Assembly: GCA_944389885.1 (NCBI GenBank)
Contig: CALXNZ010000005.1
Location: 62,001-126,000 of the forward strand
Reading direction: 5' to 3'
DNA length: 64,000 nucleotides
Origin: an uncultured Opitutales bacterium
GTDB lineage: Bacteria > Verrucomicrobiota > Verrucomicrobiia > Opitutales > Intestinicryptomonadaceae
Part shown: in pieces, positions 19,044 to 28,087 of the stretch
How positions within the stretch are numbered: position 1 is the stretch's first letter
Layout: every line of letters starts with the position of its first letter
Notes under the pieces: model-generated
Databases searched by the model: none
The model's input: the letters and a program-made list of their open reading frames with translations, nothing else
What the model was told of the DNA's origin: nothing
Translations under genes and position numbers: made by a program

Positions 19044-19051
19044 TTGAAAAG

Positions 19052-19804
19052 TTATTCGTCTGCTTTTTTCGCGGAAGTTTTTTCAATCAGATTTTGCAGT
19101 GTTCCGATTTGCTTTTTTAATATTGGGACCAGGGGGGAGTCCTTTTCCGTCTCTCCCAAAATTTTTTCGAGTATTTCCTTGGCTTGGGCAAATTTACCGT
19201 TTCGCTCGAGAACCGCCGCGTAAATGCGGCGCGAGAATACCGACGGGTCAGGGACGGAGACTACTTTTGCATAACATTCCTCGGCGAGTTTGAAGTCGCC
19301 TATGGATATGGCGATTTGCCCCTTTTGCAATATGAGTTCGGTATTATTAGGGAGTCTGGTTAGGGCCTTGTCCAGGAATTTTATGGCTTGAATGCCTTGC
19401 CGGCGTTTTACGGCGGCTTGGCGGGAGGGATCGGAAGTCCCGAGTTTGCGAAGTATCCAGTGGGGGGTGTCGAAGGCGATTATTCCTGCGCCGAAACGCC
19501 AGTAGAATACGCTGTCGGGATCGAGCGTGGTGGCGAGGTCTATTGCGGATACGCAGCCGCTGAGATCCTGCCTTTCCCAATCAATATAACCTTTTATCCA
19601 TACGAAGTCCGCCAAAAGCGTGCGGTATCCGCCGAGCATAGCGAATGCAATGCCGGCCCCGCAATTTTGCGGAATGACTGAATCCGACTTGGAGTCGGAA
19701 ACTTTTGCGGCATCCAGCAGGGGGCGTGTAAACAGCCCGATTATTGCGAAACCTGTGAGAATCGCTATCGCGCATAATGTGATTTTTGCGATTCTAAAAA
19801 ACAT
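19052..19804 (-). CDS. TPR-type membrane protein coupled to ABC exporter
   Basis: 250 residues from the ATG at 19804; the frame extends 63 bases further upstream, but 19804 overlaps the stop of the permease gene (TAATG), which fixes the start. One N-terminal membrane helix (ITLCAIAILTGFAIIGLF) is followed by a periplasmic-looking helical domain. Residues about 130-235 contain TPR-like repeats (AIKFLDKALTRLPNN and LAEECYAKVVSVPD). The family has no function I can name. Being third in a coupled operon with an ATPase and an ABC-2 permease, it is probably an accessory part of that exporter. Confidence 0.78.
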   Translation of the reverse strand: MFFRIAKITLCAIAILTGFAIIGLFTRPLLDAAKVSDSKSDSVIPQNCGAGIAFAMLGGYRTLLADFVWIKGYIDWERQDLSGCVSAIDLATTLDPDSVFYWRFGAGIIAFDTPHWILRKLGTSDPSRQAAVKRRQGIQAIKFLDKALTRLPNNTELILQKGQIAISIGDFKLAEECYAKVVSVPDPSVFSRRIYAAVLERNGKFAQAKEILEKILGETEKDSPLVPILKKQIGTLQNLIEKTSAKKADE

Positions 19805-20604
19805 TAAAATTCCCTCTTGGAGAAAAGCCATGAAGCCAGCCCGCAACATGCGGCAATATATACGCATGAGTACGCGATTGTGGCGGCGAAAGTCATGGCG
19901 TTTACGCCGGCGAATGCAAATAGTTCGGACTTGGCAAAAATTTCAAAATTTGGAAGAATGTATCCGGTAAGTTGGGTTGCGAGATTTTCGTCCGACCCAA
20001 ACCATATGTTTGCAGATCTCGCCATAGTGGCAGCCAGAACCATAAATGACGTTATGACCGAGAACATTAGGGAGCTTGAGGCCGCGCATATCGCGCATGC
20101 CACCGAGGCAACCGTTGCAAGTTTAAACCATTGTATGAGCGCCCAGCAGGCTATTCCGCTCCAGCTTGGATTTAGGAGGCCTTCAGGAATTTTCCCGCCG
20201 GCGCGTTCTATAATTTCAAACTCAGTTATCGCGAGCATAAGGCATGTCACCGCAGTGACTATTATTGCGAAGACAGCGAGAGCCCCGCACACGCCCAAGA
20301 GCTTCCCGAAAGCTAATTGCACAAAATTTACGGGTTTTGAGAGCAAAGTTATTATAGTGCGGTTGTCCAGTTCCGAATGTATCAGCTGGCAAGTTGCTGT
20401 CACTGCAATGAGGGCCCCGAAGAAAGTCATGGCTCCGGATCCAAAATCGAATACAAACTTTAACTTTTCGTGTCCCAAGTCGAAACGCAGCATGTATTTT
20501 GAAAGACCCGCGAGAATTGCCGCTATGAATACTATCAAAAGCAGCAATTTTTGGCGCATTGCGTCCCTGAATGTATTTGAGGCTATCAAGAGAGCGTTTC
20601 TCAT
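19804..20604 (-). CDS. ABC-2 type transporter permease
   Basis: 266 residues with about six hydrophobic helices and the N-terminal pattern of ABC-2 exporter permeases (SNTFRDAMRQKLLLLIVF), followed by the typical HSELDNRTIITLLSKPV segment of this group. It works with the ATPase encoded immediately upstream. The ATG overlaps the TGA of that gene (ATGA), and its own stop overlaps the start of the TPR protein gene. The substrate is unknown. No substrate-binding protein is encoded nearby, in keeping with an export role. Confidence 0.9.
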   Translation of the reverse strand: MRNALLIASNTFRDAMRQKLLLLIVFIAAILAGLSKYMLRFDLGHEKLKFVFDFGSGAMTFFGALIAVTATCQLIHSELDNRTIITLLSKPVNFVQLAFGKLLGVCGALAVFAIIVTAVTCLMLAITEFEIIERAGGKIPEGLLNPSWSGIACWALIQWFKLATVASVACAICAASSSLMFSVITSFMVLAATMARSANIWFGSDENLATQLTGYILPNFEIFAKSELFAFAGVNAMTFAATIAYSCVYIAACCGLASWLFSKREF

Positions 20605-21437
20605 CTTACAACCTTTCTAAAGTATTTTTCCAACGGTATTCCGCCTTTGCCGGCGGCTTTTGCGGAAACTCCCATGGATTCGGCGTAATCGCTTATCTTT
20701 TTTATCTTGTCGCCGTCGGCTCCGTCGAGTTCAAGTATGGTGCGCTTTCCGCGTTCGAGCAGGGAATCGAGATTCCCGGAGGCGGCTATTTTGCCTTGTG
20801 AAAGTATTGCGACGTCGGTGCAGAGCGATTCCACCTCGCTCATTATATGCGAAGACATCAACACCGTCTTGCCTTCGCCGCGCAACCTCCTTATGCTGTC
20901 GGCCATATCTGCGGCTCCTATGGGATCCAATCCGGACGCGGGCTCGTCGAGAATCACCAAATCGGGATTGTGCACAGTGGCTTGAGCCAATCCAACGCGT
21001 TGAACCATGCCTTTGGAGTACAGGCCTATCCGCCTGTCGGCGGCGTCGCCCAGCCCGACAAGTTCCAATGCTCTGCGGGCGGCAGAGGCGGCGTCGCGGC
21101 GGGCCATTCCGCAGAGTTCAGCGGATAGCCGCACCATTTCAAATCCCGTCAGAAACTTATAGAAATAGGGGGCTTCCGGAAGGTAGCCTATTCTTTTGCG
21201 CAGTTGTGGGGAAACTTTCTTGCCGAATACAAGGCAGAGCCCGGAATTTTGGCGCGACAAGCCCAGAAGAATTTTTATAGCAGTGCTTTTCCCGGCTCCA
21301 TTGGGGCCCAAAAGCCCGAATATGGAACCCTCCGGAACTTGTAAGTCTATTCCGTCAAGGGCGAGTATCCCAAGCCCCCGTATGCCGCTGCCATAGTATT
21401 TGCGAAGTTCTTTTATTTCTATAATATATTGAGGCAT
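20601..21437 (-). CDS. ABC transporter ATP-binding protein (exporter type)
   Basis: 278 residues. Walker A is GPNGAGKST, the Q-loop lies near YLPEAPYFYKF, the signature is YSKGMVQRVGLAQ, Walker B is LVILDEPASGLDP, and the switch histidine is in SSHIMSEVE. The C-terminal 60 residues follow the pattern of ABC-2 drug/lipid exporter ATPases (CcmA/NatA group). It is the first gene of a three-gene coupled operon with the permease and the TPR protein. The acylphosphatase gene lies just upstream on the same strand, 21 bases away, and may be co-transcribed. Confidence 0.94.
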   Translation of the reverse strand: MPQYIIEIKELRKYYGSGIRGLGILALDGIDLQVPEGSIFGLLGPNGAGKSTAIKILLGLSRQNSGLCLVFGKKVSPQLRKRIGYLPEAPYFYKFLTGFEMVRLSAELCGMARRDAASAARRALELVGLGDAADRRIGLYSKGMVQRVGLAQATVHNPDLVILDEPASGLDPIGAADMADSIRRLRGEGKTVLMSSHIMSEVESLCTDVAILSQGKIAASGNLDSLLERGKRTILELDGADGDKIKKISDYAESMGVSAKAAGKGGIPLEKYFRKVVR

Positions 21438-21458
21438 TGCTACTTATGCTTGCAGGAT

Positions 21459-21740
21459 TTACATCAGCATCGAGAACCCTTTTGGAGAGCTATCTACATA
21501 GTCTTCACGTTCGGTTTTGTTCCTTATAAAATCGGCCATTACCTTTGATACATCGTCGACAAATTCGCGAACTTGAGTCTTATCGCCCACAGCGGACAGT
21601 CTCACCCTGCCGTCGTCGAGGTTTTCGACCGTGCCTGCGACGTCGTATCCCTTTGCGATTTCGACGGTTTTATATCTGAATCCGACACCTTGGACGTGTC
21701 CGTCAAACCACACTTGAAGCCTATATTTAGAGTGAGCCAT
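21459..21740 (-). CDS. acyP: Acylphosphatase
   Basis: Hydrolyses acyl phosphates such as carbamoyl phosphate and 1,3-bisphosphoglycerate. 93 residues, the family's usual size. The signature GHVQGVGFR supplies the catalytic arginine (Arg22), and GTVENLDDGRV supplies the catalytic asparagine (Asn40). Cytoplasmic. It lies 21 bases upstream of the ABC exporter ATPase gene on the same strand. Confidence 0.95.
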   Translation of the reverse strand: MAHSKYRLQVWFDGHVQGVGFRYKTVEIAKGYDVAGTVENLDDGRVRLSAVGDKTQVREFVDDVSKVMADFIRNKTEREDYVDSSPKGFSMLM

Positions 21741-21899
21741 ATTTTTGTCTGAAGTGTTTTTTACAATATCGCATAAAGGTGGTCTGCGGGCAACTTTTTT
21801 TTAATGCGCCAATATAATAAGGTTGAAACTTTGGAACCAATCGTTTTTGAATTTGTCAGAAGGGAACGGAAAATTGTTCCAAATGTAAAAAGAAAGTTT

Positions 21900-22640
21900 A
21901 TGGATATGATGAAAAAACCACTAGCTCTTTTGGGAGCGTTTCTTTTAGCCGGGTCCGTGTTTGCGGAATCGGAAGGCGACTATATCAAGACCTTTGGTCA
22001 GCTCATGTACGAGAGAAACGGAATGATGGAGTTGAACCTCACTCCCGCCGAGCTCGAGCTCTTTATTCAGGGCATGAGGGACGCCCAGGCAGGCAAGCCG
22101 TTGCCGGAGAATATCCAGCAAATGGGGCCAAAAATGTTCGATTATCTCCGCACCCGCGCGGAAAAGAACATGAAGATAGCCGCTGAAAAATCAGAGGCCG
22201 AAGCCGCCGCGTTCTGGAAGGAACTCGAGAAAAAAACCAACGTCAATAAAACTCCTTCCGGGCTTGCCTATGAAATTGTGAAGGAAGGCGACGGAAAATT
22301 TCCTTCGGAGAATTCCGATGTGAAAATTAAATATACCGGAAAGCTCATTAACGGCAAGGTGTTTGATTCCACCGATTTGCATGGAGGCGAACCAGCGGAA
22401 TTCAATCTCTCCAAGGTGATTCCGGGATTTAGGGAAGGGCTGCAGAAAATATCCAAAGGCGGAAAGGCGATTCTCTACATTCCCGCCGCCCTCGCATATA
22501 AAGACCAGCCGAATCCGGAGATTCCACCGAACTCGACTCTGATTTTTGATGTGGAGCTGTTGGATGTAAAAGACGGTCCCGCCCAGCCTCCTGCACCGGT
22601 AAAGGCGGAAGCTCCGAAACCTGCACCGGAAAAGAAATAG
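21900..22640 (+). CDS. Exported FKBP-type peptidyl-prolyl isomerase
   Basis: 246 residues from the ATG at 21900. The frame opens at 21804, but 21900 follows AAAGAAAG and gives a proper signal peptide (KKPLALLGAFLLAGSVFA). Residues 25-110 form a helical dimerisation domain of the FkpA/Mip type. The FKBP catalytic domain follows: IKYTGKLINGKVFDST, then VIPGFREGLQKISKGGK and IPPNSTLIFDVELLDV. It ends in a Pro/Ala/Lys-rich tail. A periplasmic or surface folding catalyst for exported proteins is likely. It has its own terminator. Confidence 0.93.
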   Translation: MDMMKKPLALLGAFLLAGSVFAESEGDYIKTFGQLMYERNGMMELNLTPAELELFIQGMRDAQAGKPLPENIQQMGPKMFDYLRTRAEKNMKIAAEKSEAEAAAFWKELEKKTNVNKTPSGLAYEIVKEGDGKFPSENSDVKIKYTGKLINGKVFDSTDLHGGEPAEFNLSKVIPGFREGLQKISKGGKAILYIPAALAYKDQPNPEIPPNSTLIFDVELLDVKDGPAQPPAPVKAEAPKPAPEKK

Positions 22641-22666
22641 ATTCCAAGTTCCTAATATGTAATTTG

Positions 22667-22697
22667 AAGGCTACGCGATGTCGCGTAGCCTTTTTAT
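22667..22697 (+). terminator. Terminator of the FKBP gene
   Basis: Long inverted repeat AAGGCTACGCGA / TCGCGTAGCCTT followed by TTTTAT. The stem closes with the inner bases in the loop. It starts 27 bases after the stop codon. Confidence 0.9.
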
Positions 22698-22802
22698 ATG
22701 AAGTAAGAGATACATACATTTTTTTAGTTTGACTAATCAAGGCTAAAGTTTTTTTTAGTATTATAGAAATGGTTATGTTATAAATATTTACTTTATGGTA
22801 AT

Positions 22803-24488
22803 ATGAATGTTTTAGGCAGGCACTTTTTACTTATATCACTTATATCTGGAGGATCGTATGCCTTTGCTGATTACTGGGCAACATTTACCGCAGATACAAA
22901 TTCGTCATATTATGTTTCCCAGCCGGAGTATGCGCAGACCTCTGGCGGCGGGGATCCATCTGGCAAATTGTACTTTGGGATAAATTCCGCAAACAAGACT
23001 CTTACTATAGATGAGGATTTTAGGGTACACAAGTTTTTGGTCAGAACTTTGGATTCTTCAAATAATGTCCCAATAGAATCCATTACCATAGATATAAACG
23101 AGGGGAAGACATTTTCACTTGAAGAGATTCCCCAAGAGGGTCCCAGTAGTACAGTTTCCCATACGGGAGATTTTACATATTACGTTAAAGGAGCCGGTAC
23201 TTTTAATTTTGTAAATGGCGAGACTTTTGCAAGTGTCTATAAATATGATGGCGAAATTTCAGAGGAGAATCTTGTTTTGGCGAATTTAACCTGGGATTTT
23301 ACCGCCCTTGAAAGCGAAGTTGCTTTTAATGGTACAATGAACTTGAAAGCCGGGAATACGTTGAAGTTTGACAAAGTAAATACAAACGGAAAATCAATAA
23401 ATTTGAGCGATGCGGTATTCATAGCCAAAGAGCTTAATTTAGGGGGTGGAAATGCATCTACTTTCACTCTTACAGGGGCGTCGGAACTTACGGTTGAATC
23501 AATGAATAATGGGACGGAGGAAAAAGCCTATTTTAACAGCATTACCGCAAGCGATACTTCTAAAGTTAATATTACAGGTGGAAATATCGTATTTGGGGCA
23601 GGCACGATTACGGCAAATGATTCTTCCGAGATAAATATCAGCATAGGTGTTGAGGGTAACAATAAGAATTGGACTACTCCGTTAGTTATTAACGATAACG
23701 CAACCGTAAGGATTTCCAAGAACGTCACCGGAGCTTTTCACAATATGCGCATCCATATGAATGGAAGCGGCACAACCCTTGAAGTTAATACTCTTGGAAC
23801 CATGGATATTCTTGAAATGGATATGGTTGACGGCTCTACCGCAAATTTGACGACTTCTGTATTGGATTTCTATGCTCACAATAACTATGAAAATATTTGG
23901 GGCAACGGGGGATCCGGGGTAAATGTATCCGTAAATGGGACTTTTCAAATCAAAAACGGAGCCCTACTGACTATCGGGGCAAATTCAAAAGTAAAACTTT
24001 CCACTTCAACTATAAATCTTCTGGGGACTCTCACCTTGAACGGGGGAAATATTTTTACCAACCAGAGTGGGGAAGCCGCCCAAGCGGATTGCATAAATAT
24101 AAATTTTAACGGCTCCGCAAATTCCCTAATCCTCAATGCCGATAACTCTTTTTACGGCCTAAAATTTGGAGCTTCAAATATTGTCGGGAAAATTACCCTT
24201 AACGGCAATTCATTCTCCTTTGAGACCCTCTCTTCCTCAGACGGATCATATATACTGTTTACAGATTTTGAAGAAGGTAAAGTTTTCCACTACGGTTTTG
24301 ACGTGCTCGAAGAAAATGATGACGGCTCGCTGAAATATTTTAAAGCGGACGACGGAATGGGTGGGCTTGATAATTTGTATGTTCTCGATAACGGGTATCT
24401 GACCCTTAATATACCCGAACCTTCAACTTATGCGATTCTGTTCGGAATTATATCGTTGGGTGTTGTTCTTGCGCGCAGGCGCAAGTAA
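22803..24488 (+). CDS. PEP-CTERM surface protein, autotransporter-like beta-repeat
   Basis: 561 residues. A signal peptide (first ~22 residues, ending GSYAFA) is followed by a long Asn/Thr/Ser-rich region with repeated short beta strands, such as LNLGGGNASTFTLTGAS and LGTLTLNGGNIF, typical of a beta-solenoid. The C-terminus has the sorting signal PEPSTYAILFGIISLGVVL followed by ARRRK: PEP motif, hydrophobic helix, basic tail. This sends the protein to an exosortase, which is not in this window. It is probably displayed on the surface or in the extracellular matrix. No enzyme motif is seen. It stands alone between two hairpins. Confidence 0.88.
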   Translation: MNVLGRHFLLISLISGGSYAFADYWATFTADTNSSYYVSQPEYAQTSGGGDPSGKLYFGINSANKTLTIDEDFRVHKFLVRTLDSSNNVPIESITIDINEGKTFSLEEIPQEGPSSTVSHTGDFTYYVKGAGTFNFVNGETFASVYKYDGEISEENLVLANLTWDFTALESEVAFNGTMNLKAGNTLKFDKVNTNGKSINLSDAVFIAKELNLGGGNASTFTLTGASELTVESMNNGTEEKAYFNSITASDTSKVNITGGNIVFGAGTITANDSSEINISIGVEGNNKNWTTPLVINDNATVRISKNVTGAFHNMRIHMNGSGTTLEVNTLGTMDILEMDMVDGSTANLTTSVLDFYAHNNYENIWGNGGSGVNVSVNGTFQIKNGALLTIGANSKVKLSTSTINLLGTLTLNGGNIFTNQSGEAAQADCININFNGSANSLILNADNSFYGLKFGASNIVGKITLNGNSFSFETLSSSDGSYILFTDFEEGKVFHYGFDVLEENDDGSLKYFKADDGMGGLDNLYVLDNGYLTLNIPEPSTYAILFGIISLGVVLARRRK

Positions 24489-24524
24489 TAATTGCGCAAA
24501 TTATATCCCTAAAAATTTGCTTAA

Positions 24525-24548
24525 AGCGCCGCCAATTTTGGCGGCGCT
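24525..24548 (+). terminator. Candidate terminator after the PEP-CTERM gene
   Basis: Perfect 9-bp inverted repeat AGCGCCGCC / GGCGGCGCT with a 6-base loop, 37 bases after the stop codon. The downstream T-run is weak (AATGTTTGTG), so it may be an inefficient terminator or an RNA 3' end structure. Confidence 0.55.
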
Positions 24549-24748
24549 AATGTTTGTGTTAAATTGAAAAAAATATCTGACGACAATTTTAAAAGAATTA
24601 ACTTCTGCCGTATCTTTTTTTGTTTTTGCTTGACTGTTTGAACATTATCCGAATCTTATATTTTAAAGTATTCGATTTGTGCTGAGACCTTATAAGGTCG
24701 TCAAAAATTTGGCAGTTTTGTGTAGTTCATAAACTAAATTTTGTTGCG

Positions 24749-25555
24749 ATGAAATTTTTTGAGAAACGGCGAAACGGAAATAAATTCGGAATTACAATCT
24801 TAGGAATACCCTTTAACTTTACAATAAAGACAAAACGTACGCCTTCTGAAAAGATGCCAGAGGAGTATCGGGACTTGTTTACTCTTGGTGGTAGAATTCC
24901 CGTATTGGATTATTATATCGATGAAACTTTTAATTTTATACGCTGTAAAAAATTCAAAATGAAATCCTATAATGAGGTTTTCGATAAACTTTCCAAAGGA
25001 GTATTTCCATATTACGGCAAAACCATAAATTATATAATGGATGCTTTGCGCAAGTATCCCATAAAGGGCAAGAGCGTTTGCGTGTTTGGGTCAATAGCGG
25101 TGAATTGCGACGCTATTTCAATCTTTAACGGCGCTGAAAGTGTAGTAATTTTAGAATATAATCCAGTTAAGTCAGAGCACCCAAAAGTTAGGTGTATGTC
25201 TTATGTAGAGTATGAAAATAATGGAATTAAATGCGATGTAGGAATATCGGTATCGTCTTTTGAGCACGACGGGTTGACCCGATATGGAGATCCTATAAAC
25301 CCGTACGGCGACTTGCAGACAATGCAAAAAGTGAAAAATCTTATCAAGAAGGACGGACTTCTTTATTTGTCGGTACCAGTCGGTCCAGATGCAGTTTGTT
25401 GGACAGCCCATCGCATATACGGTAAGATACGCCTTCCAATGCTTCTTGAAGGTTGGAAGCTCTTAGAATCTTTCGGATTTGACGAATCAATACTTGAAGG
25501 GGAACCTTCAATACATTATGTTGATCAGCCAGTTTTTGTATTGAAGAATATTTGA
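24749..25555 (+). CDS. DUF268 family protein (polysaccharide-locus methyltransferase-like)
   Basis: 268 residues matching the DUF268 pattern: a Rossmann-like core with VCVFGSIAVNCDAIS, then SSFEHDGLTRYGDPINPYGD, LIKKDGLLYLSVPVGPDAVC, HRIYGKIRLP and GWKLLESFGFDE. The fold resembles an S-adenosylmethionine-dependent methyltransferase, but function is not established. Homologues are common in surface-polysaccharide loci. Here it stands alone between a PEP-CTERM gene and carA. The gene reads AT-richer than its neighbours, which may point to horizontal transfer. No signal peptide. Confidence 0.82.
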   Translation: MKFFEKRRNGNKFGITILGIPFNFTIKTKRTPSEKMPEEYRDLFTLGGRIPVLDYYIDETFNFIRCKKFKMKSYNEVFDKLSKGVFPYYGKTINYIMDALRKYPIKGKSVCVFGSIAVNCDAISIFNGAESVVILEYNPVKSEHPKVRCMSYVEYENNGIKCDVGISVSSFEHDGLTRYGDPINPYGDLQTMQKVKNLIKKDGLLYLSVPVGPDAVCWTAHRIYGKIRLPMLLEGWKLLESFGFDESILEGEPSIHYVDQPVFVLKNI

Positions 25556-25664
25556 TGCCGTTGAGATGTTCCTTCCAATTTTTTCAGGGTTTTACGGCTT
25601 TGATTCGACCAAAAAAAGATTGCAATCGATACAAATGGTGCCGTAATTCCGAAAAATTTTAAGT

Positions 25665-26822
25665 ATGAATAATGACCGTAGAGCAATTCTTGCCTTAGAG
25701 GACGGCAGTGTCTATAAAGGCCGGGCATTCGGAGCGTCAAAAACGGTTGTGGGAGAAGCCGTTTTCAATACGTCCATGACCGGCTATCAGGAAGTTCTTA
25801 CGGATCCCTCCTACTTCGGGCAGATAGTGGCGATGACCGCCGTGGAAATCGGGAATTATGGAGTAAATCCGGACGATGCGGAATCGGACGGGATTAAGGT
25901 CGCGGGATTTGTAGTGCGCGAGCTAAGTCCTATTGCAAGCTCATGGCGGAGCCAAATGGAACTTGGGGAATATCTGGAAAATGGTGGCGTCCCCGGAATA
26001 AGCGGCGTGGATACGCGGGCAATTACTAAGAAAATCCGCTCAGCGGGAGCTATGAAAGCGTGCCTCTCCACCGAAGATATATCTCCCGAAGAAGCCATCG
26101 AAAGGGCACGCTCATGGACGGGACTCGTGGGCGTGGATTATGTCAAGGAAGTGACTCGCAAAGCTCGGGAATCTTTTCCCTTTGACGATTCTTGCAAGCC
26201 GTTTACTGTTGTGGGAACATCGCTTTACGGTTCAGAGCGTAAGATGCCGCTGTTTAAATGTGCGGCTGTCGATTACGGCGCAAAGAAATCGATATTCAAG
26301 AAATTGTCCTTCCACGGTTTTGATGTGACAGTCTTTCCGGCTACTGTTTCGGCGGAAGAAATACTTGAATTCAAACCGGATTGTCTCTTTTTATCCAACG
26401 GTCCCGGAGATCCGTCGGCCGTGCCTTATGCCCATGAATGTGTGGGAAAACTAATCCATAGCCTGCCTACTTTTGGCATATGTTTTGGGCATCAAGTATT
26501 GGCGCATGCCATTGGCGCGCATACTTATAAATTGAAGTTTGGACATAGAGGGGGGAATCAACCCGTTAAGAACCTTGAAACAGGAAGGGTCTATATTACC
26601 GCGCAAAACCACGGCTTTGCGGCCGACGCAAAGAGCGTGGAAAATGCCGGCGGAATAATTACGGAAATAAATCTCAACGACGATACCGTAGAGGGATTAA
26701 GGCACAAAGATTTGCCGCTGTTTTCGGTGCAGTACCACCCTGAGGCGGCTCCCGGCCCAAACGACGCCGATGTGCTGTTCAGGGAATTTTACGACATGAC
26801 TAAAAAGGTGTTGGGGGCATAA
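25665..26822 (+). CDS. carA: Carbamoyl-phosphate synthase small subunit
   Basis: Glutamine amidotransferase subunit that supplies ammonia to CarB for arginine and pyrimidine synthesis. 385 residues. The N-terminal CarA domain shows ALEDGSVYKGRAFGA and TSMTGYQEVLTDPSY. The class I amidotransferase domain carries the catalytic cysteine (Cys273) in FGICFGHQ and the His/Glu pair in QYHPEAAPGP. The large subunit gene carB is not in the window, so the two subunits are encoded apart or carB lies elsewhere. Full length. Confidence 0.97.
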   Translation: MNNDRRAILALEDGSVYKGRAFGASKTVVGEAVFNTSMTGYQEVLTDPSYFGQIVAMTAVEIGNYGVNPDDAESDGIKVAGFVVRELSPIASSWRSQMELGEYLENGGVPGISGVDTRAITKKIRSAGAMKACLSTEDISPEEAIERARSWTGLVGVDYVKEVTRKARESFPFDDSCKPFTVVGTSLYGSERKMPLFKCAAVDYGAKKSIFKKLSFHGFDVTVFPATVSAEEILEFKPDCLFLSNGPGDPSAVPYAHECVGKLIHSLPTFGICFGHQVLAHAIGAHTYKLKFGHRGGNQPVKNLETGRVYITAQNHGFAADAKSVENAGGIITEINLNDDTVEGLRHKDLPLFSVQYHPEAAPGPNDADVLFREFYDMTKKVLGA

Positions 26823-26990
26823 CTTGATTTATTTGATTTTTTGAGAAGAAAAAGCTTGCAATCGCAAAAGGGAGGTTCCTAATTGTTGGAAAATTATTGA
26901 GATGGCATCTATTTTCAACAGCTTTTATTATTACTTTACCGGCGTGACCTCTTAGCGTTCGGAGAGTGGTTGTTGTATTTGCTCCTCAAT

Positions 26991-27031
26991 AAAAAAAGAC
27001 CGGACGCGGAAAAGCGGCCGGTCTTTTTTTT
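26991..27031 (+). terminator. Strong hairpin with T-run, possibly bidirectional
   Basis: Inverted repeat GACCGG / CCGGTC with an inner CGC/GCG pair, flanked by seven A on the left and seven T on the right, so it can terminate transcription on both strands. It lies about 170 bases after the carA stop and 22 bases before the next start, leaving an unexplained transcribed-looking stretch in between. Confidence 0.85.
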
Positions 27032-27052
27032 GAAAAATTCCAATCGAAAAAA

Positions 27053-28048
27053 ATGAATGCTACAATGAATAACTCAAACGCGTCCCGCAGATGGGTCGGA
27101 TACAGAAAAGAAATAAAAGTCGTGGATTGTACTATCCGCGACGGCGGGCTGATGAATTCCAGCCGCTTTGAAGACGGAACAGTGCGCGCGGTTTACGACG
27201 CCTGTGCGGATTCAGGAATAGATTATATGGAGTTCGGCTATAAGAACAGCTCGAAGATTTTTTCTCCGGACAAATACGGGGCGTGGCGCTTTTGCAAAGA
27301 GGACGACTTGTTCCGCGTAATAGGCGACAACAAGCGCGACATAAAGCTTGCCGCTATGGCCGACGCCGAAAAGTCGGATTATAAGAATGACATTCTTCCA
27401 AGAGAAAAGAGTCCGCTCGACCTTATAAGAGTTGCCTGCTATATACACCAGATTCCGCTGGCATTGGATATGATAAAGCATTGCAAAGATATGGGATACG
27501 AGGTGACCGTGAATCTGATGGCGGTCTCGACCGTGCGCGAGGCCGAACTCGACGACGGTTTGGAAATGCTGGGCGGAAGCGAAGCCAGCGCAATCTATCT
27601 TGTGGACAGTTTCGGCTCTCTGTACAGCGAGCAGATACGCTACATGATGGCGAAGTACATGAGAGTTGCCCATGAAACCGGGAAAGAGGTTGGCATACAT
27701 GCCCATAATAACTTGCAGCTTGCGTTCGCAAATACAATAGAGGCGATAATAAGCGGGGCAAACATGGTTGACGGAACGCTTGCCGGGCTTGGCAGGGGAG
27801 CCGGAAATTGCCCGATAGAATTGCTGGTGGGTTTTCTGCACAATCCAAAATACAGGGCAAGGCCGCTTTTAGAGTGCATAGAAAAGGAAATCGAGCCTAT
27901 GCGCGCAAAACTTGGCTGGGGATTCGACTATCCGTATATGGTGACCGGTTTCCTGAATAGGCACCCCAAGAGCGCCATGGAATTCAATGAATCCGACAAG
28001 CGCGGCCAAATTGTCAGATTCTACGACGATATGTTGAGCAGCATGTAA
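27053..28048 (+). CDS. HMGL/DRE-TIM family aldolase-like enzyme
   Basis: 331 residues. The DRE-TIM metallolyase barrel is clear: VVDCTIRDGGLMN carries the metal-binding Asp and catalytic Arg, YMEFGYKN follows, and VGIHAHNNLQLAFANT carries the two metal-binding histidines. VDGTLAGLGRGAGNC matches the glycine-rich end of the barrel. The family includes 4-hydroxy-2-oxovalerate aldolase and isopropylmalate synthase. This short form lacks the C-terminal communication domain of the aldolase and the LeuA regulatory domain. Proteins of this type also occur near surface-sugar genes. The substrate is not known. Its own terminator follows. Confidence 0.85.
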   Translation: MNATMNNSNASRRWVGYRKEIKVVDCTIRDGGLMNSSRFEDGTVRAVYDACADSGIDYMEFGYKNSSKIFSPDKYGAWRFCKEDDLFRVIGDNKRDIKLAAMADAEKSDYKNDILPREKSPLDLIRVACYIHQIPLALDMIKHCKDMGYEVTVNLMAVSTVREAELDDGLEMLGGSEASAIYLVDSFGSLYSEQIRYMMAKYMRVAHETGKEVGIHAHNNLQLAFANTIEAIISGANMVDGTLAGLGRGAGNCPIELLVGFLHNPKYRARPLLECIEKEIEPMRAKLGWGFDYPYMVTGFLNRHPKSAMEFNESDKRGQIVRFYDDMLSSM

Positions 28049-28055
28049 TTCGTTC

Positions 28056-28087
28056 GGGGGCTTGCCGAGGCAAGCCCCCTTGTTTTG
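28056..28087 (+). terminator. Terminator of the DRE-TIM enzyme gene
   Basis: Inverted repeat GGGGGCTTGCC / GGCAAGCCCCC closing on a tight loop, followed by TTGTTTTG, seven bases after the stop. Confidence 0.88.

Noticed and set aside
19817-20620. Full-length 267-codon plus-strand frame opposite the ABC-2 permease
   Set aside because: Its product has no family pattern, while the minus frame has clear membrane helices and coupled neighbours. It is an antisense shadow.
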